Source: Thermoanaerobacter uzonensis DSM 18761
GTDB taxonomy: Bacteria > Bacillota > Thermoanaerobacteria > Thermoanaerobacterales > Thermoanaerobacteraceae
Length of the DNA stretch: 64,000 bases
Reading direction: 5' to 3'
Assembly: GCF_900129115.1 (NCBI RefSeq)
Contig: NZ_FQUR01000015.1
Coordinates: 20,535-84,534, forward strand
Below the pieces are notes generated by a model. It was not told the DNA's origin and did not search any database. It was given only the letters and a program-made list of their open reading frames with translations. Below, in pieces: positions 54,779 to 63,647 of this stretch. Positions within the stretch are counted from its first letter, which is position 1. Every line of letters starts with the position of its first letter. The position numbers and the translations under genes are program-made.

Positions 54779-55384
54779 ATGCCTTATTTTTCAAAAAAAC
54801 AGCAATATGCTATAGTTGTTATATTATGCTTTATATTGGCATTTTCAGGATATATAATTTACAAAAATTATAAATTAAAAAATGAATTTGTCGTCAATGC
54901 AAGCAATGAGAGTGTGTCAATGGAAAGAATTGTAAAAAATGAAGAGAACAAAGAAAAGCCTTTGGAAATAAAAGTATATGTGACAGGATTAGTAAAAAAT
55001 CCAGGAGTTTACACTATGAAAGAAGGAGAAAGGATTATAGATGCTATAAATAAAGCAGGAGGACCTTTGGAAGAAGCAGACCTCACAAATATAAATCTCG
55101 CGCAGAAAGTTAAGGATGAACAAATGATAAGAGTTCCAAAAAAGGGTGAAACAAATAATATTTCTCCTACTAGTGCAATACAAAAAAATGAAAAAATAAA
55201 TATAAATACTGCGACTAAAGAAGAATTGCAAACTTTGCCAGGAATAGGACCTGTGACGGCTGAAAGGATAATTGAATTTAGAGAAAGTAAAGGCTCCTTT
55301 AAAAAAATTGAAGACATAATGAATGTTCCTAGAATAGGTCCTAAAATGTTTGAACAGATAAAAGACAAGATTACTGTGGACTAA
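54779..55384 (+). CDS. comEA: ComEA-like DNA-binding competence protein
   Basis: 201 residues: membrane helix (~10-28), SLBB domain (KVYVTGLVKNPGVYTMKEGERIIDAINKAGG), and C-terminal tandem helix-hairpin-helix (INTATKEELQTLPGIGPVTAERIIEFRE, IMNVPRIGPKMFEQIK). Surface DNA receptor for uptake. ComEC is not in the window. Confidence 0.94.
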   Translation: MPYFSKKQQYAIVVILCFILAFSGYIIYKNYKLKNEFVVNASNESVSMERIVKNEENKEKPLEIKVYVTGLVKNPGVYTMKEGERIIDAINKAGGPLEEADLTNINLAQKVKDEQMIRVPKKGETNNISPTSAIQKNEKININTATKEELQTLPGIGPVTAERIIEFRESKGSFKKIEDIMNVPRIGPKMFEQIKDKITVD

Positions 55385-55440
55385 CTGATGTTAAATAGTT
55401 CCATGTAGAACAAAAAATGCTATATTAAATGAGGGGTTTT

Positions 55441-56499
55441 ATGAAAAAGTTAATAGCTATTATAATTGGGATTATATTTTTATTTAATTTTATACTAGTA
55501 CCAGCGCAAAATGATACTTCTTCGGATTTTGATAAGGCGAAGCAGGAGGAACAAAAACTTGTATTAGAGCTATTAAATCTTGAGGTAGAAAGGCTTAAAA
55601 CTCAAAAATCTTTGGACGATTTAACAATAGAGATTGAAAATTTAACTGTAGCTATTCAGGAAAAATATAAAGAAATACAAATGGTAGATAAAGACATAGA
55701 AAATGAAAAAGAGATAGTAAAGACTTGGTTTAGGTTTTTGTATATGGATGGGACAAATGCCATATTATCACTTCTACTTATGTCACAAAATTCTAGTGAA
55801 TTATTGCATAGGCTTATTTACATAGACATTGTAACCAATTATTTTTACAATAAACTAGAAAATTTAAATAAGCTTGTAAAATATAAAAGAGAAGAGGAAA
55901 ATAGATTAACCTCTCAAAGATTGCAGCTTATAGAAAAACAAAAAGAACAAATAGAATTGCTAAAAAAAATAGATGAATTAAGGTTAGCTAAAAGCCAAAT
56001 GTTAGACGAAATAAAAAAGAAAATCGCAGATTATCAAAAGATATTTGCAATGGCTGATAATTTGGGCAAAATGTTTCCTTCTTTAGATTATTTATTAAGC
56101 CACCTTTCTCAATTTCCATGGGATACTTTGGAGTATAAGGATTTGAGTTTTTCCTTTTTTAACGTATCAGCTTCTTTTACTGATGTTGATGTAACAAAGA
56201 TGATACGCTCTTATAGTGATAAGTTAAAAGATCTAACAGTATCTTTTAGTAAAGAAGGTTTTGAAATAAAAGATGATGATTTATACACTTTAAAAGGTAA
56301 TTTTGTGATAGAAGATAACAAAATTAAATTGTTAATAAATTCTCTAAATATAGGGGATATAAAAATTAGTGGTCAGTTGCTTCAAAAAATTCTTTATGGC
56401 TATGACACGACTATAAACATTAAAATTCCTGTTGAAGGATTTAAATTAAAAAAGGTGGAGGCAGAAGAAGGCTATGTAAAGTTTACTTTAGAAAAATAG
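55441..56499 (+). CDS. Secreted coiled-coil protein of unknown function (PcsB-like N-terminus)
   Basis: 352 residues from ATG 55441 (site GAGGGG). Signal peptide (AIIIGIIFLFNFILVPAQ). Long coiled coil (~25-105 and ~130-195), separated by a Trp/Phe-rich hinge (TWFRFLYMDGTNAILSLLLM), as in the CC domain of PcsB/CwlO proteins. No catalytic domain follows; the C-terminal ~150 residues are a beta-rich region of no family known to me. May be a wall-hydrolase adaptor. Confidence 0.7.
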   Translation: MKKLIAIIIGIIFLFNFILVPAQNDTSSDFDKAKQEEQKLVLELLNLEVERLKTQKSLDDLTIEIENLTVAIQEKYKEIQMVDKDIENEKEIVKTWFRFLYMDGTNAILSLLLMSQNSSELLHRLIYIDIVTNYFYNKLENLNKLVKYKREEENRLTSQRLQLIEKQKEQIELLKKIDELRLAKSQMLDEIKKKIADYQKIFAMADNLGKMFPSLDYLLSHLSQFPWDTLEYKDLSFSFFNVSASFTDVDVTKMIRSYSDKLKDLTVSFSKEGFEIKDDDLYTLKGNFVIEDNKIKLLINSLNIGDIKISGQLLQKILYGYDTTINIKIPVEGFKLKKVEAEEGYVKFTLEK

Positions 56500-56503
56500 T
56501 TTT

Positions 56504-56977
56504 TTATAAAACTTCTTTTTTAGAATGGGCAATTCTAGCACAAGCTGCGGCGATTATTGCAGCTACTAGGTCATCAATAAAGGTATTACACTTTTTTTCT
56601 TTATCTTCATTAAGTTTTCCTATTATGCCGGGTTTTACTTTATCAAGATATCCAAAATTAGTAAGACCTATAGAACCATAAACATTTGTAATGCTTAAGG
56701 CTAAAATTTCATCAATGCCATATAAGGGTTCATCTCTTTTTAAAATGGACAAAAGAGGTTCTTCTAATAGGTCTTTTTCTGCTAGTTTGTCTAAAGCGAT
56801 TCCTGTCAAGATTGCATTTTGAACTTCCCTTTTCTCAAGTACATGATGTAAATTTTCTATGCATTCCTCTATTGTTAAATCATCGTAATATTTTTTTTGC
56901 AAGTCTAATACTAATACTGCCATATCTTCTAATGTAACTCCTCTTTCTTCTAAAAGGTTTATAGCAATATCTTTCAT
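56504..56977 (-). CDS. pgpA: Phosphatidylglycerophosphatase A family protein
   Basis: 157 residues matching the PgpA/YutG family (LLEERGVTLEDMAVLVLDLQKKYY, HHVLEKREVQNAILTGIALD, NTFIDDLVAAIIAAACARIAH). Dephosphorylates phosphatidylglycerol phosphate or has a related role; Firmicute members may differ in substrate. Lacks obvious membrane helices. Convergent with the coiled-coil gene. Confidence 0.85.
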   Translation of the reverse strand: MKDIAINLLEERGVTLEDMAVLVLDLQKKYYDDLTIEECIENLHHVLEKREVQNAILTGIALDKLAEKDLLEEPLLSILKRDEPLYGIDEILALSITNVYGSIGLTNFGYLDKVKPGIIGKLNEDKEKKCNTFIDDLVAAIIAAACARIAHSKKEVL

Positions 56978-57106
56978 TTTAACAGCTCCTTTTTTAAGTT
57001 TATAGTATGATTATACCACAAATTTTTGTTGAAATACTTCTTTGTTGAAAAAACACTTCAATTAAAGTATAATCAAAATAGTTTAAACTTATGAAGAGGT
57101 GAGAAG

Positions 57107-58546
57107 ATGAGTGAAGTAAGAGCAAGATTTGCTCCAAGTCCTACAGGGAGTTTACATATAGGTGGTGCCAGAACTGCTCTCTTTAATTGGCTTTTTGCAA
57201 GGCACAATGGAGGAAAATTTATTTTAAGGGTTGATGATACTGATTTAGAAAGGTCAACAGAAGAATCCATGAAAGGAATACTTGATGGACTTCGGTGGTT
57301 AGGTATTGATTGGGATGAAGGACCTATCTACCAATCGCAAAGGATAGAAGAATATAGAAAATTTGCAAATAAATTATTAGAGGAAGGAAAGGCTTACTAC
57401 TGTTTTTGCACAAAAGAAGAGTTAGAAGAAATGAGAAAGCAGGCAGAAAGAGAAGGCAGACCTCCAATGTATACGGGGAAATGTAGAAATTTGACTAAAG
57501 AGCAAATAGTGGAGTATTTAAGGCAGGGGAGAAAACCTGTAATAAGATTAAAAGTACCTCAACAAGGGAAGACAGTGGTTCACGACATAATAAGAGGGGA
57601 TGTAGAGTTTGATAATTCCACCTTTGATGACTTTATAATTATGAAATCAGATAACATGCCTACTTATAACTTCGCTACTGTGGTAGATGATTACCAAATG
57701 GGGATAACTCATGTCATCCGGGCAGAGGAACATTTGTCAAATACTCCAAAGCAAATACTAATTTATGAAGCTTTAGGATTAGGAATTCCTCAATTTGCTC
57801 ATGTGTCTATGGTTTTAGCTCCTGATAGGAGTAAACTTAGTAAAAGACATGGAGCGACTTCTGTGCAGGAGTTTAGAGACCAGGGGTATCTTCCTGAAGC
57901 AATTATAAATTATATAACCTTGCTGGGATGGATGCCAAAAAATGGGGAAGAAATTTTTGATGTGTCAAAAAGCATAAAAGAATTTACTTTGGAAAGGGTA
58001 TCAAAAAATCCAGCTGTTTACGATGTACAAAAGCTGACTTGGATAAACGGCCATTACATAAGGAATTATGATCTAGATAAATTAACTGAAGCAGTTATCC
58101 CATTTTTGAAAGCTAAAAACTTAATTAGGGAGGATTTCGATTATGATTATATCAAAAAAATAGTAAGTGCAGTAAGAGAAAGGGAAAAAACTCTTGTGGA
58201 TATAGCTGATGCAATGAGTTATTATTTTACAGAAGTTAATGAATATGAGGAAAAAGGAGTTAAAAAGTATTTTACTAAAGAAAAAGTTGTGGATATCCTA
58301 AGAAAAGCAGTAGTGACTTTAAAAGAAGTCGAGCCTTTTAATAAATTTACAACTGAGGAATCCTATCGCAAACTTGTGGAGGAATTGCAAATATCTAGTG
58401 GTGAACTTTTCCATCCCACGAGATTAGCTATTTCGGGGAGAACTTTTGGACCAGGACTATTTGACATAATGGAACTTTTGGGAAAAGAAACAACTATAGA
58501 GAGAATTGAAAAAGCCATAGATTTTATTGAAAAGATGAAGAAATAA
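57107..58546 (+). CDS. gltX: Glutamyl-tRNA synthetase
   Basis: 479 residues. Class I motifs [21 protein letters not shown] (HIGH) and SKLSKRHGA (KMSKS-like). Anticodon-binding C-terminus from ~325. Probably also charges tRNA-Gln for later amidation, since no glnS is seen. tRNA-Glu and tRNA-Gln genes follow within 500 bases on the other strand. Confidence 0.97.
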   Translation: MSEVRARFAPSPTGSLHIGGARTALFNWLFARHNGGKFILRVDDTDLERSTEESMKGILDGLRWLGIDWDEGPIYQSQRIEEYRKFANKLLEEGKAYYCFCTKEELEEMRKQAEREGRPPMYTGKCRNLTKEQIVEYLRQGRKPVIRLKVPQQGKTVVHDIIRGDVEFDNSTFDDFIIMKSDNMPTYNFATVVDDYQMGITHVIRAEEHLSNTPKQILIYEALGLGIPQFAHVSMVLAPDRSKLSKRHGATSVQEFRDQGYLPEAIINYITLLGWMPKNGEEIFDVSKSIKEFTLERVSKNPAVYDVQKLTWINGHYIRNYDLDKLTEAVIPFLKAKNLIREDFDYDYIKKIVSAVREREKTLVDIADAMSYYFTEVNEYEEKGVKKYFTKEKVVDILRKAVVTLKEVEPFNKFTTEESYRKLVEELQISSGELFHPTRLAISGRTFGPGLFDIMELLGKETTIERIEKAIDFIEKMKK

Positions 58547-58554
58547 TAAAAATA

Positions 58555-58583
58555 TTGACATGGTATACAATTTTTACTATTAT
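58555..58583 (+). promoter_or_regulatory. Promoter of the 53-codon ORF
   Basis: TTGACA (58555-58560), 17-base spacer, TATTAT (58578-58583); immediately followed by a 17-bp inverted repeat. Confidence 0.6.
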
Positions 58584-58584
58584 G

Positions 58585-58624
58585 ATAATAGTATTACCCT
58601 TATAAGGGTGATACTATTATTTTA
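58585..58624 (+). terminator. Strong leader hairpin / possible attenuator or gltX terminator
   Basis: Arms ATAATAGTATTACCCTT (58585-58601) and AAGGGTGATACTATTAT (58604-58620), one G-U pair only, then TTT. It is placed at the predicted transcription start of the small ORF and may end gltX transcripts or attenuate the ORF. Confidence 0.6.
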
Positions 58625-58674
58625 ACCCATGGAAGGGTGATATTGTGAGTACATAGTGATAATAGGAGACATAA

Positions 58675-58836
58675 TTGGTTCACGAGAATTGTTGGCAAAA
58701 GGGATTAAATTCCATTGCAAGATATAAAGAGTTAGATAATAAAGATTTTGCAGAATACTATTTAATAGGGACAATGTTAAGTATGCTCATAGCTCTTTTT
58801 GGAGGTTTACTGATAAAAGCTATATTAAAAATATAA
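58675..58836 (+). CDS. Small membrane protein of unknown function (53 residues)
   Basis: TTG 58675 lies 5 bases after AGGAGAC. The protein has a polar N-terminal half (about VHENCWQKGLNSIARYKEL) and a single C-terminal membrane helix (YLIGTMLSMLIALFGGLLI) ending in lysines. It has its own promoter and a terminator immediately after the stop, so it is an independent gene despite its size. No family recognised; toxin-like or regulatory small membrane proteins are possibilities. Confidence 0.6.
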   Translation: MVHENCWQKGLNSIARYKELDNKDFAEYYLIGTMLSMLIALFGGLLIKAILKI

Positions 58837-58861
58837 AAGGCATCCACCGAATGCCTTTTTC
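58835..58861 (+). terminator. Terminator of the small membrane ORF
   Basis: AAAAGGCAT-CCACCGA-ATGCCTTTT followed by T and CTTCATTTTTT; its A-tract also allows it to act on the convergent tRNA transcript. Confidence 0.8.
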
Positions 58862-58875
58862 TTCATTTTTTATAT

Positions 58876-58951
58876 TGGTAGCCCCAAGGGGACTCGAACC
58901 CCTGTCTTCGCCGTGAGAGGGCGATGTCCTAGGCCGCTAGACGATGGGGCC
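58876..58951 (-). tRNA. tRNA-Glu (anticodon CTC)
   Basis: 76 nt with encoded CCA. Acceptor GGCCCCA pairs with TGGGGCT (G-U at the end); anticodon loop CTCTCAC in stem CGCC-type arms gives CTC; T arm AGGGG-TTCGAGT-CCCCT. Transcribed after tRNA-Gln, 4 bases apart. Confidence 0.93.
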
Positions 58952-58955
58952 AGAA

Positions 58956-59029
58956 TGGCTGCCGAACTAGGACTCGAACCTAGACTAGATGATCCAGAGT
59001 CACCTGTGCTACCATTACACCATTCGGCA
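58956..59029 (-). tRNA. tRNA-Gln (anticodon CTG)
   Basis: 74 nt with encoded CCA. Acceptor TGCCGAA pairs with TTCGGCA; anticodon loop CTCTGGA between GGTGA and TCATC gives CTG; T arm CTAGG-TTCGAGT-CCTAG. First gene of the minus-strand tRNA pair. Confidence 0.93.
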
Positions 59030-59197
59030 GCGCCTTGACGAAAGTAATTATAACATAGGTTTTATAATTTGACAATACCCCTCATATTTTTTAAAATTTT
59101 ATTTAATTCTTAAAGTTTAATTTGATTATTTACAATTCTGTATAAATAATTTATAATTTTTCTGGAGCTACATACTGTATACAGGGAGGGGAAAATA

Positions 59198-59368
59198 ATG
59201 GCACATTATATCACTGATGAATGTATAAGCTGCGGAGCTTGTGCGGCTGAATGCCCGGTAGATGCTATCCATGAAGGGGATGGAAAATACGAGATTGACC
59301 CTGATACTTGTATTGACTGTGGTGCTTGTGAAGCTGTGTGCCCAACAGGTGCTATAAAAGCTGAATAA
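59198..59368 (+). CDS. 2[4Fe-4S] ferredoxin
   Basis: 56 residues from ATG 59198 (site GGGAGGGG). Two classic CxxCxxCxxxCP motifs, CISCGACAAECP and CIDCGACEAVCP, in the pseudo-symmetric clostridial ferredoxin fold. Low-potential electron carrier, likely partner of pyruvate:ferredoxin oxidoreductase and the hydrogenase encoded at 20-25 kb. Monocistronic with its own terminator. Confidence 0.96.
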   Translation: MAHYITDECISCGACAAECPVDAIHEGDGKYEIDPDTCIDCGACEAVCPTGAIKAE

Positions 59369-59375
59369 CTAAAAA

Positions 59376-59412
59376 AACAAAAAGCCCCCAAATAGGGCTT
59401 TTTGTTTTTTAT
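59376..59412 (+). terminator. Terminator after ferredoxin
   Basis: AACAAAAAGCCC / GGGCTTTTTGTT followed by TTTT. Confidence 0.9.
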
Positions 59413-59483
59413 ATTACATTGACTAAACTCTTTTTAAGTGATAAAATTTTGCTAAATTAATTTGAAGTAAAGGAGGAGTCATA

Positions 59484-60359
59484 ATGGGGTTAGTATATGT
59501 AAATGGAGAATTTGTAGACAGTGAAAAAGCTTCAGTCTCGGTTTTTGACCATGGCTATCTTTATGGGGATGGCATTTTTGAGGGCATAAGGGCTTATGAT
59601 GGAGTTATATTCAAACTTGATGAGCACTTAAGAAGGCTTTATAGTATGGCAAAAGCACTTCTTCTCGACATTCCTATGACGATAGAGGAGATGAAAGAAA
59701 AAGTTGTTGAAACGGTAAGAGTTAATAATCTAAGAGATGCTTATATAAGGCTTGTAGTATCGAGAGGAAAAGGTGATTTAGGCCTTGACCCATATAAATG
59801 TCCCAAACCTACAGTCGTAATAATAGCTGATAAGATTACTTTATATCCTGAATCTATGTATCAAAACGGCTTAAAAATTATCACCTCTACTTATAGGAGA
59901 AATTCTATTCAGGCTTTAGATCCCCAGATAAAGTCATTAAATTATTTAAACAACATACTTGCAAAAATTGAAGCAGTAAAAGCAGGATATCCTGAAGCTC
60001 TTATATTAAACCAAGAAGGATATGTGGCTGAATGTACCGGTGACAATATTTTTATAGTTTCAAATGGTACTTTATATGCTCCTCCTTCCGCAGTAGGAGC
60101 ATTAGGAGGAATTACAAGAGCTACGGTTATTGATATAGCAAAGCAATTAAGGATCCCTTTTGAAGAAAAGTATTTTTCGTTGTTTAATGTCTACACTGCA
60201 GATGAATGTTTCTTGACAGGTACAGCTGCTGAAGCAATACCAGTAGTAGAGGTAGATCATAGGTCAATAGGGGATGGGAAACCTGGTCCCATAACGAAAA
60301 AGATAATAGAAGAGTTTAGAAAACTCACTACTGTTTTAGGGACAAAAGTTTATGAATAA
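59484..60359 (+). CDS. ilvE: Branched-chain amino acid aminotransferase
   Basis: 291 residues, fold type IV PLP enzyme. YGDGIFEGIRAYDG at the start, PLP Lys in IKSLNYLNNILAKIEA, and the EAIPVVEVDHR-type segment near the C-terminus. Site AAAGGAGGA. Interconverts branched 2-oxo acids and amino acids; D-amino acid transaminase relatives share the fold, but the length and GI-RAYDG pattern favour IlvE. Confidence 0.93.
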   Translation: MGLVYVNGEFVDSEKASVSVFDHGYLYGDGIFEGIRAYDGVIFKLDEHLRRLYSMAKALLLDIPMTIEEMKEKVVETVRVNNLRDAYIRLVVSRGKGDLGLDPYKCPKPTVVIIADKITLYPESMYQNGLKIITSTYRRNSIQALDPQIKSLNYLNNILAKIEAVKAGYPEALILNQEGYVAECTGDNIFIVSNGTLYAPPSAVGALGGITRATVIDIAKQLRIPFEEKYFSLFNVYTADECFLTGTAAEAIPVVEVDHRSIGDGKPGPITKKIIEEFRKLTTVLGTKVYE

Positions 60360-60390
60360 GAATTGCATGGATGACTTCCATGCAATTCTT
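60358..60390 (+). terminator. Hairpin between ilvE and alaX
   Basis: Perfect 13-bp stem AAGAATTGCATGG / CCATGCAATTCTT but followed by ATAAAG rather than T, so termination is uncertain. Confidence 0.4.
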
Positions 60391-60410
60391 ATAAAGAAGG
60401 GATGATTGCT

Positions 60411-61613
60411 ATGACAGAAAAGCTTTTTTATGAGGATAGTTATATTACTGAATTTGATGCTAATATCATAGATAAAAGAAAAATGAATAACAAATGGAAA
60501 ATAGTGTTAGACAAAACTTGTTTTTATCCTGAAAGTGGAGGTCAACCAAGTGATACCGGCATAATCGACGGTAGTAAAGTTTACAAAGTATATGAGGAAA
60601 ACGATACTGTATATCATGTTATAGATAAATGTCCTGAGATTATAAAAGTACATTGCCAAGTTGATTGGGAGAGAAGATTTGACCACATGCAGCAGCACAC
60701 AGGACAACATCTTTTATCAGCTGTTTTGGAGAAAAAATATGGAGCTCATACGCAAAGCTTTTCTATTGGGAATAATTCTTCCCACATAACTATAACAAAA
60801 GATACTTTCAACGAAGAAGAGGCTTTTGAAGTAGAAAAAGAAGTAAATGGCTTGATATACAAAAATATACCTGTTAAGACTTATTTTGCAGATGAAGAAT
60901 TGTTAAAAAAGCTACCTCTTAGAAAGTCTCCACAAGTCAATGAAAATATAAGAATAGTAGAGATAGAAGGGATAGATTATTCTCCTTGTGGGGGCACTCA
61001 CGTTAGGACTACAGGAGAAATAGGAATTGTGAAAATAAAAAATTGGGGAAAAAACAATAAAGGCATAAGGTTGGAATTTGTAGCTGGATTTAGAGCACTA
61101 TACGATTATCACATAAAAAATAATTATGTAAATGCTCTTTCTCGCCTTCTTTCCGAACAAGAAGAGAATATTTTAGAACATGTGTCAAAATTACTTGAAG
61201 AGAATAAAGAGGTTAAAAAAGAAGTTAATATTTTGAAAGAAAACATGTTGTTAGAAGAGTCAAGGAATCTGATAACAAGTTCAGAGTTATATGGTGGTAT
61301 ACGCATAGTATACAAGCTTTATGAAAATAGAAGGGCAGAAGAGCTAAAAATGTTAGCTAAATACATAGCTTCTAATGACAAATGTATAGCTATACTTGGG
61401 AATAAAAGAGGAGAAACAGGAGATTTAGTGGTTTCAAGATCTGGCGATGTGGACATTGTGGTGAATGGATTTTTTAAAGAGGTATTAAGGGTTTTTGACG
61501 GAAAAGGTGGAGGAAATGCTTATATTTGCCAAGGTGGAGGCTCCCCAGACAGATTAGAATTAGCAATGGACAAGGCGTTGAGTATTGTTATAGACGAAAT
61601 AAATAAAATGTAA
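60411..61613 (+). CDS. alaX: Alanyl-tRNA editing protein AlaX (long form with DHHA1)
   Basis: 400 residues from ATG 60411 (site AGAAGGGA). Second-additional-domain zinc motifs HMQQHTGQHLLSAV and CGGTHVRTTGEIG; a coiled coil (~245-285) and a DHHA1-like C-terminus (GKGGGNAYICQGGG). Hydrolyses mischarged Ser- or Gly-tRNA-Ala. Synthetase core absent, so a stand-alone editor. Confidence 0.93.
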   Translation: MTEKLFYEDSYITEFDANIIDKRKMNNKWKIVLDKTCFYPESGGQPSDTGIIDGSKVYKVYEENDTVYHVIDKCPEIIKVHCQVDWERRFDHMQQHTGQHLLSAVLEKKYGAHTQSFSIGNNSSHITITKDTFNEEEAFEVEKEVNGLIYKNIPVKTYFADEELLKKLPLRKSPQVNENIRIVEIEGIDYSPCGGTHVRTTGEIGIVKIKNWGKNNKGIRLEFVAGFRALYDYHIKNNYVNALSRLLSEQEENILEHVSKLLEENKEVKKEVNILKENMLLEESRNLITSSELYGGIRIVYKLYENRRAEELKMLAKYIASNDKCIAILGNKRGETGDLVVSRSGDVDIVVNGFFKEVLRVFDGKGGGNAYICQGGGSPDRLELAMDKALSIVIDEINKM

Positions 61614-61695
61614 AAAATTTTGAAATTTTAGCAGGAAATTTATAACATATATAGAATATATTATAATAAATATTTAAAATGGGGAGAGTAGGGAA

Positions 61696-61914
61696 ATGGG
61701 TGTAGCAAAAAAAGTAGAGGAAGAATTAAAACGAAACATGGAGAGAATTAAGGAAAAAATAAAAAGTGATGATATCTTAAATAGGATGCTAGCCAATGAA
61801 GCATGGCAGATAAATGAGGGAGAAAATGATTGGAAAGTAGAGTGTGGACGAGAAATTGTAGAAATTTATAAGAAATTGGTTAATATAGTAGATAAATTAA
61901 GGGTTGTTTCTTAA
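61696..61914 (+). CDS. Small conserved-looking protein of unknown function
   Basis: 72 residues, charged and helical (KKVEEELKRNMERIKEKIKSDD, then MLANEAWQINEGENDWKVECGREIVEIYKKL). Ribosome site GGGGAGAG. No domain recognised. A TATAAT-like box lies upstream. Adjacent to a Spo0E-like gene but separately spaced. Confidence 0.6.
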   Translation: MGVAKKVEEELKRNMERIKEKIKSDDILNRMLANEAWQINEGENDWKVECGREIVEIYKKLVNIVDKLRVVS

Positions 61915-61986
61915 TAAAACCTATTGTAATTTTTGTATTATGATGGTAAAATTGTATATACGAACTTTTAAAAAGGGGTAAACAAA

Positions 61987-62172
61987 ATGAAAAGTAATGA
62001 AGCCTTAGAAATACAGATAAGTGTTTTGCGGAAAGAACTGGATAACCTTGTTACTAAAGAAGAGATTGACTATGAAAAAGTGCTTGATATAAGTCGTAAA
62101 CTAGATGATTTGATTGTTTCATATATAATTACCAAAAAAGATAGGTATTCCGCAGTGGGAAACTATATCTAA
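61987..62172 (+). CDS. Spo0E-like aspartyl-phosphate phosphatase
   Basis: 61 residues in the Spo0E helical-hairpin form: EIQISVLRKELDNLV first helix and the motif SRKLDDLIVSYI in the second (Spo0E signature S-x-x-L-D-x-L-I-x-x-Y). Would dephosphorylate Spo0A and delay sporulation. Site AAAAGGGG. Followed by a terminator. Confidence 0.85.
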   Translation: MKSNEALEIQISVLRKELDNLVTKEEIDYEKVLDISRKLDDLIVSYIITKKDRYSAVGNYI

Positions 62173-62212
62173 AGCCTTTTAAGACTTTTAATAAAAGAAG
62201 GCTTTTCTTTTT
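62171..62212 (+). terminator. Terminator after the Spo0E-like gene
   Basis: AAAGCCTTTT / AAGAAGGCTTT pairing (one G-U) followed by TCTTTTTTT. Confidence 0.8.
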
Positions 62213-62296
62213 TTGTTATTATATTGTTATGATTGCACCATTACAATTGTATGTTATAATATAACTATCATACATACATTTATTGGAGGTGGAAAT

Positions 62297-62797
62297 ATGG
62301 AACAAAATAACGTTAAAAAAATAGTATATGGGGCTTTTATGATGGCATTGGTTACTATTGGTACTATGGTGATTCAGATACCAACTCCGGCTACAAAAGG
62401 CTATATAAACGTAGGTGATTCTTTTATATTCTTGACTTCTACTTTATTTGGTCCTACAATGGGATTTGTAACTGGAGGAATTGGTTCAGCTTTAGCGGAC
62501 TTATTGTCAGGCTATGCATATTGGGCACCGTGGACTTTTATAATTAAAGGGATAGAAGGGTTGATTGTTGGACTTATGTATAAAAAATATATTAATGAAT
62601 ATTTAAGGGTTGTTTCTCTTGTCATAGGAGCCTTATGGATGGTGTTAGGATACTATATCGCAGGAGGAATTATGTACGGTTTTAAAACTTCATTAGTTGA
62701 TGTACCAAGTAATTTAGTGCAGGGTTTTGCAAGTATAATAATAGGGTATATTTTGATACGCTTGATATCTCGATTGGAACTATTTAACAAAGTGTAG
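62297..62797 (+). CDS. ECF transporter S component
   Basis: 166 residues from ATG 62297 (site GGAGGTGG; the frame is open further upstream without support). Five to six membrane helices; opening KKIVYGAFMMALVTIGTMVIQIP, then GYINVGDSFIFLTSTLFGPTMGFVTGGIGSALADLL, the family pattern of ECF riboflavin/HmpT-like S units. Substrate not determinable. The region before it (62213-62296) holds AT-rich promoter-like sequence but no riboswitch I recognise. Confidence 0.85.
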   Translation: MEQNNVKKIVYGAFMMALVTIGTMVIQIPTPATKGYINVGDSFIFLTSTLFGPTMGFVTGGIGSALADLLSGYAYWAPWTFIIKGIEGLIVGLMYKKYINEYLRVVSLVIGALWMVLGYYIAGGIMYGFKTSLVDVPSNLVQGFASIIIGYILIRLISRLELFNKV

Positions 62798-62826
62798 CAG
62801 GGATTTTTAAACCTTGCTTTTTTTTA
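62796..62826 (+). terminator. Terminator after the ECF S component
   Basis: AGCAGGG / CCTTGCT stem (one G-U) followed by TTTTTTT. Confidence 0.75.
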
Positions 62827-62874
62827 TGTAAAAATATATCATTATATAGGGAAAGGAAAATTGGGGTGAGAAAA

Positions 62875-63579
62875 ATGATAAATACATTTTTATTTGACTT
62901 GGACGGGACATTGCTTCCTGTCGATACGGAGAAGATGTTAGAGGAATACTTTTTAAGTCTTACAAAAAAGCTTTCCAATCTATTTGATCCTCATTTTCTG
63001 TTTAAAAGCCTTTATAGTGCTAGTATGGACATGATAAACAATTTGGACCCCAACAAAACCAATGAAGAGGTGTTTTTTGAGTCTTTTTTAAAAAAAGTTA
63101 ATTATCCAAAAGAAGAATTGTATGTACTTTTTGAAGACTTTTATTTAAATGATTACAAAGAATTGGGGAAAAATATTAAAGCTAATGAATACGTCAAGAA
63201 GGCTTTAGAGATTTTGAAAGAAAAAGGCTATACACTTGTTTTAGCAACCAATCCTGTATTTCCAAGAATTGCAATTTTAGAGAGGCTTAGATGGGCAGGC
63301 CTTAATGAAAGTTATTTTGACTTTATAACTACTTATGAAAATATGCATTTTTGTAAACCCCATATACAATACTATGAAGAGATATTAAAAATTATAGATA
63401 AAAAGCCGGAAAATTGTTATATGGTGGGAAATGATGTGGAAGAGGACTTGATAGCTTTTAAGTTGGGGATGAAGACTTTTTTAATTGAGGACTATATGAT
63501 AAATAGAAATTCAAAAAATATAGTAGCGACACAAAGGGGTAGTTACAAAGATTTTTGTGAGTTTGTCTCTAAACTTTGA
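62875..63579 (+). CDS. HAD-superfamily hydrolase (subfamily IA)
   Basis: 234 residues from ATG 62875 (GTG 62866 possible). HAD motif I FLFDLDGTLLPVD, motif II VLATNPV, motif III Lys in CKPHIQYYEE, motif IV MVGNDVEEDL. A phosphatase with unknown substrate; the large cap (~15-95) is helical. Confidence 0.88.
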   Translation: MINTFLFDLDGTLLPVDTEKMLEEYFLSLTKKLSNLFDPHFLFKSLYSASMDMINNLDPNKTNEEVFFESFLKKVNYPKEELYVLFEDFYLNDYKELGKNIKANEYVKKALEILKEKGYTLVLATNPVFPRIAILERLRWAGLNESYFDFITTYENMHFCKPHIQYYEEILKIIDKKPENCYMVGNDVEEDLIAFKLGMKTFLIEDYMINRNSKNIVATQRGSYKDFCEFVSKL

Positions 63580-63599
63580 TAAAAAGGAGGTCAAAACAG

Positions 63600-63641
63600 T
63601 TGGAATTAGTAGTAAAAAATGATATAATTTTAATTGGGTGA
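63600..63641 (+). promoter_or_regulatory. Promoter, or truncated reading frame, before the IS607-type gene
   Basis: TTGGAA (63600-63605), 17-base spacer, TATAAT (63623-63628) would drive the recombinase gene. The same bases also read as a 13-codon frame (MELVVKNDIILIG, TTG start 10 bases after AAAGGAGG) that ends at the element junction GGTGA. Both readings are possible. Confidence 0.45.
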
Positions 63642-63647
63642 TGATGA

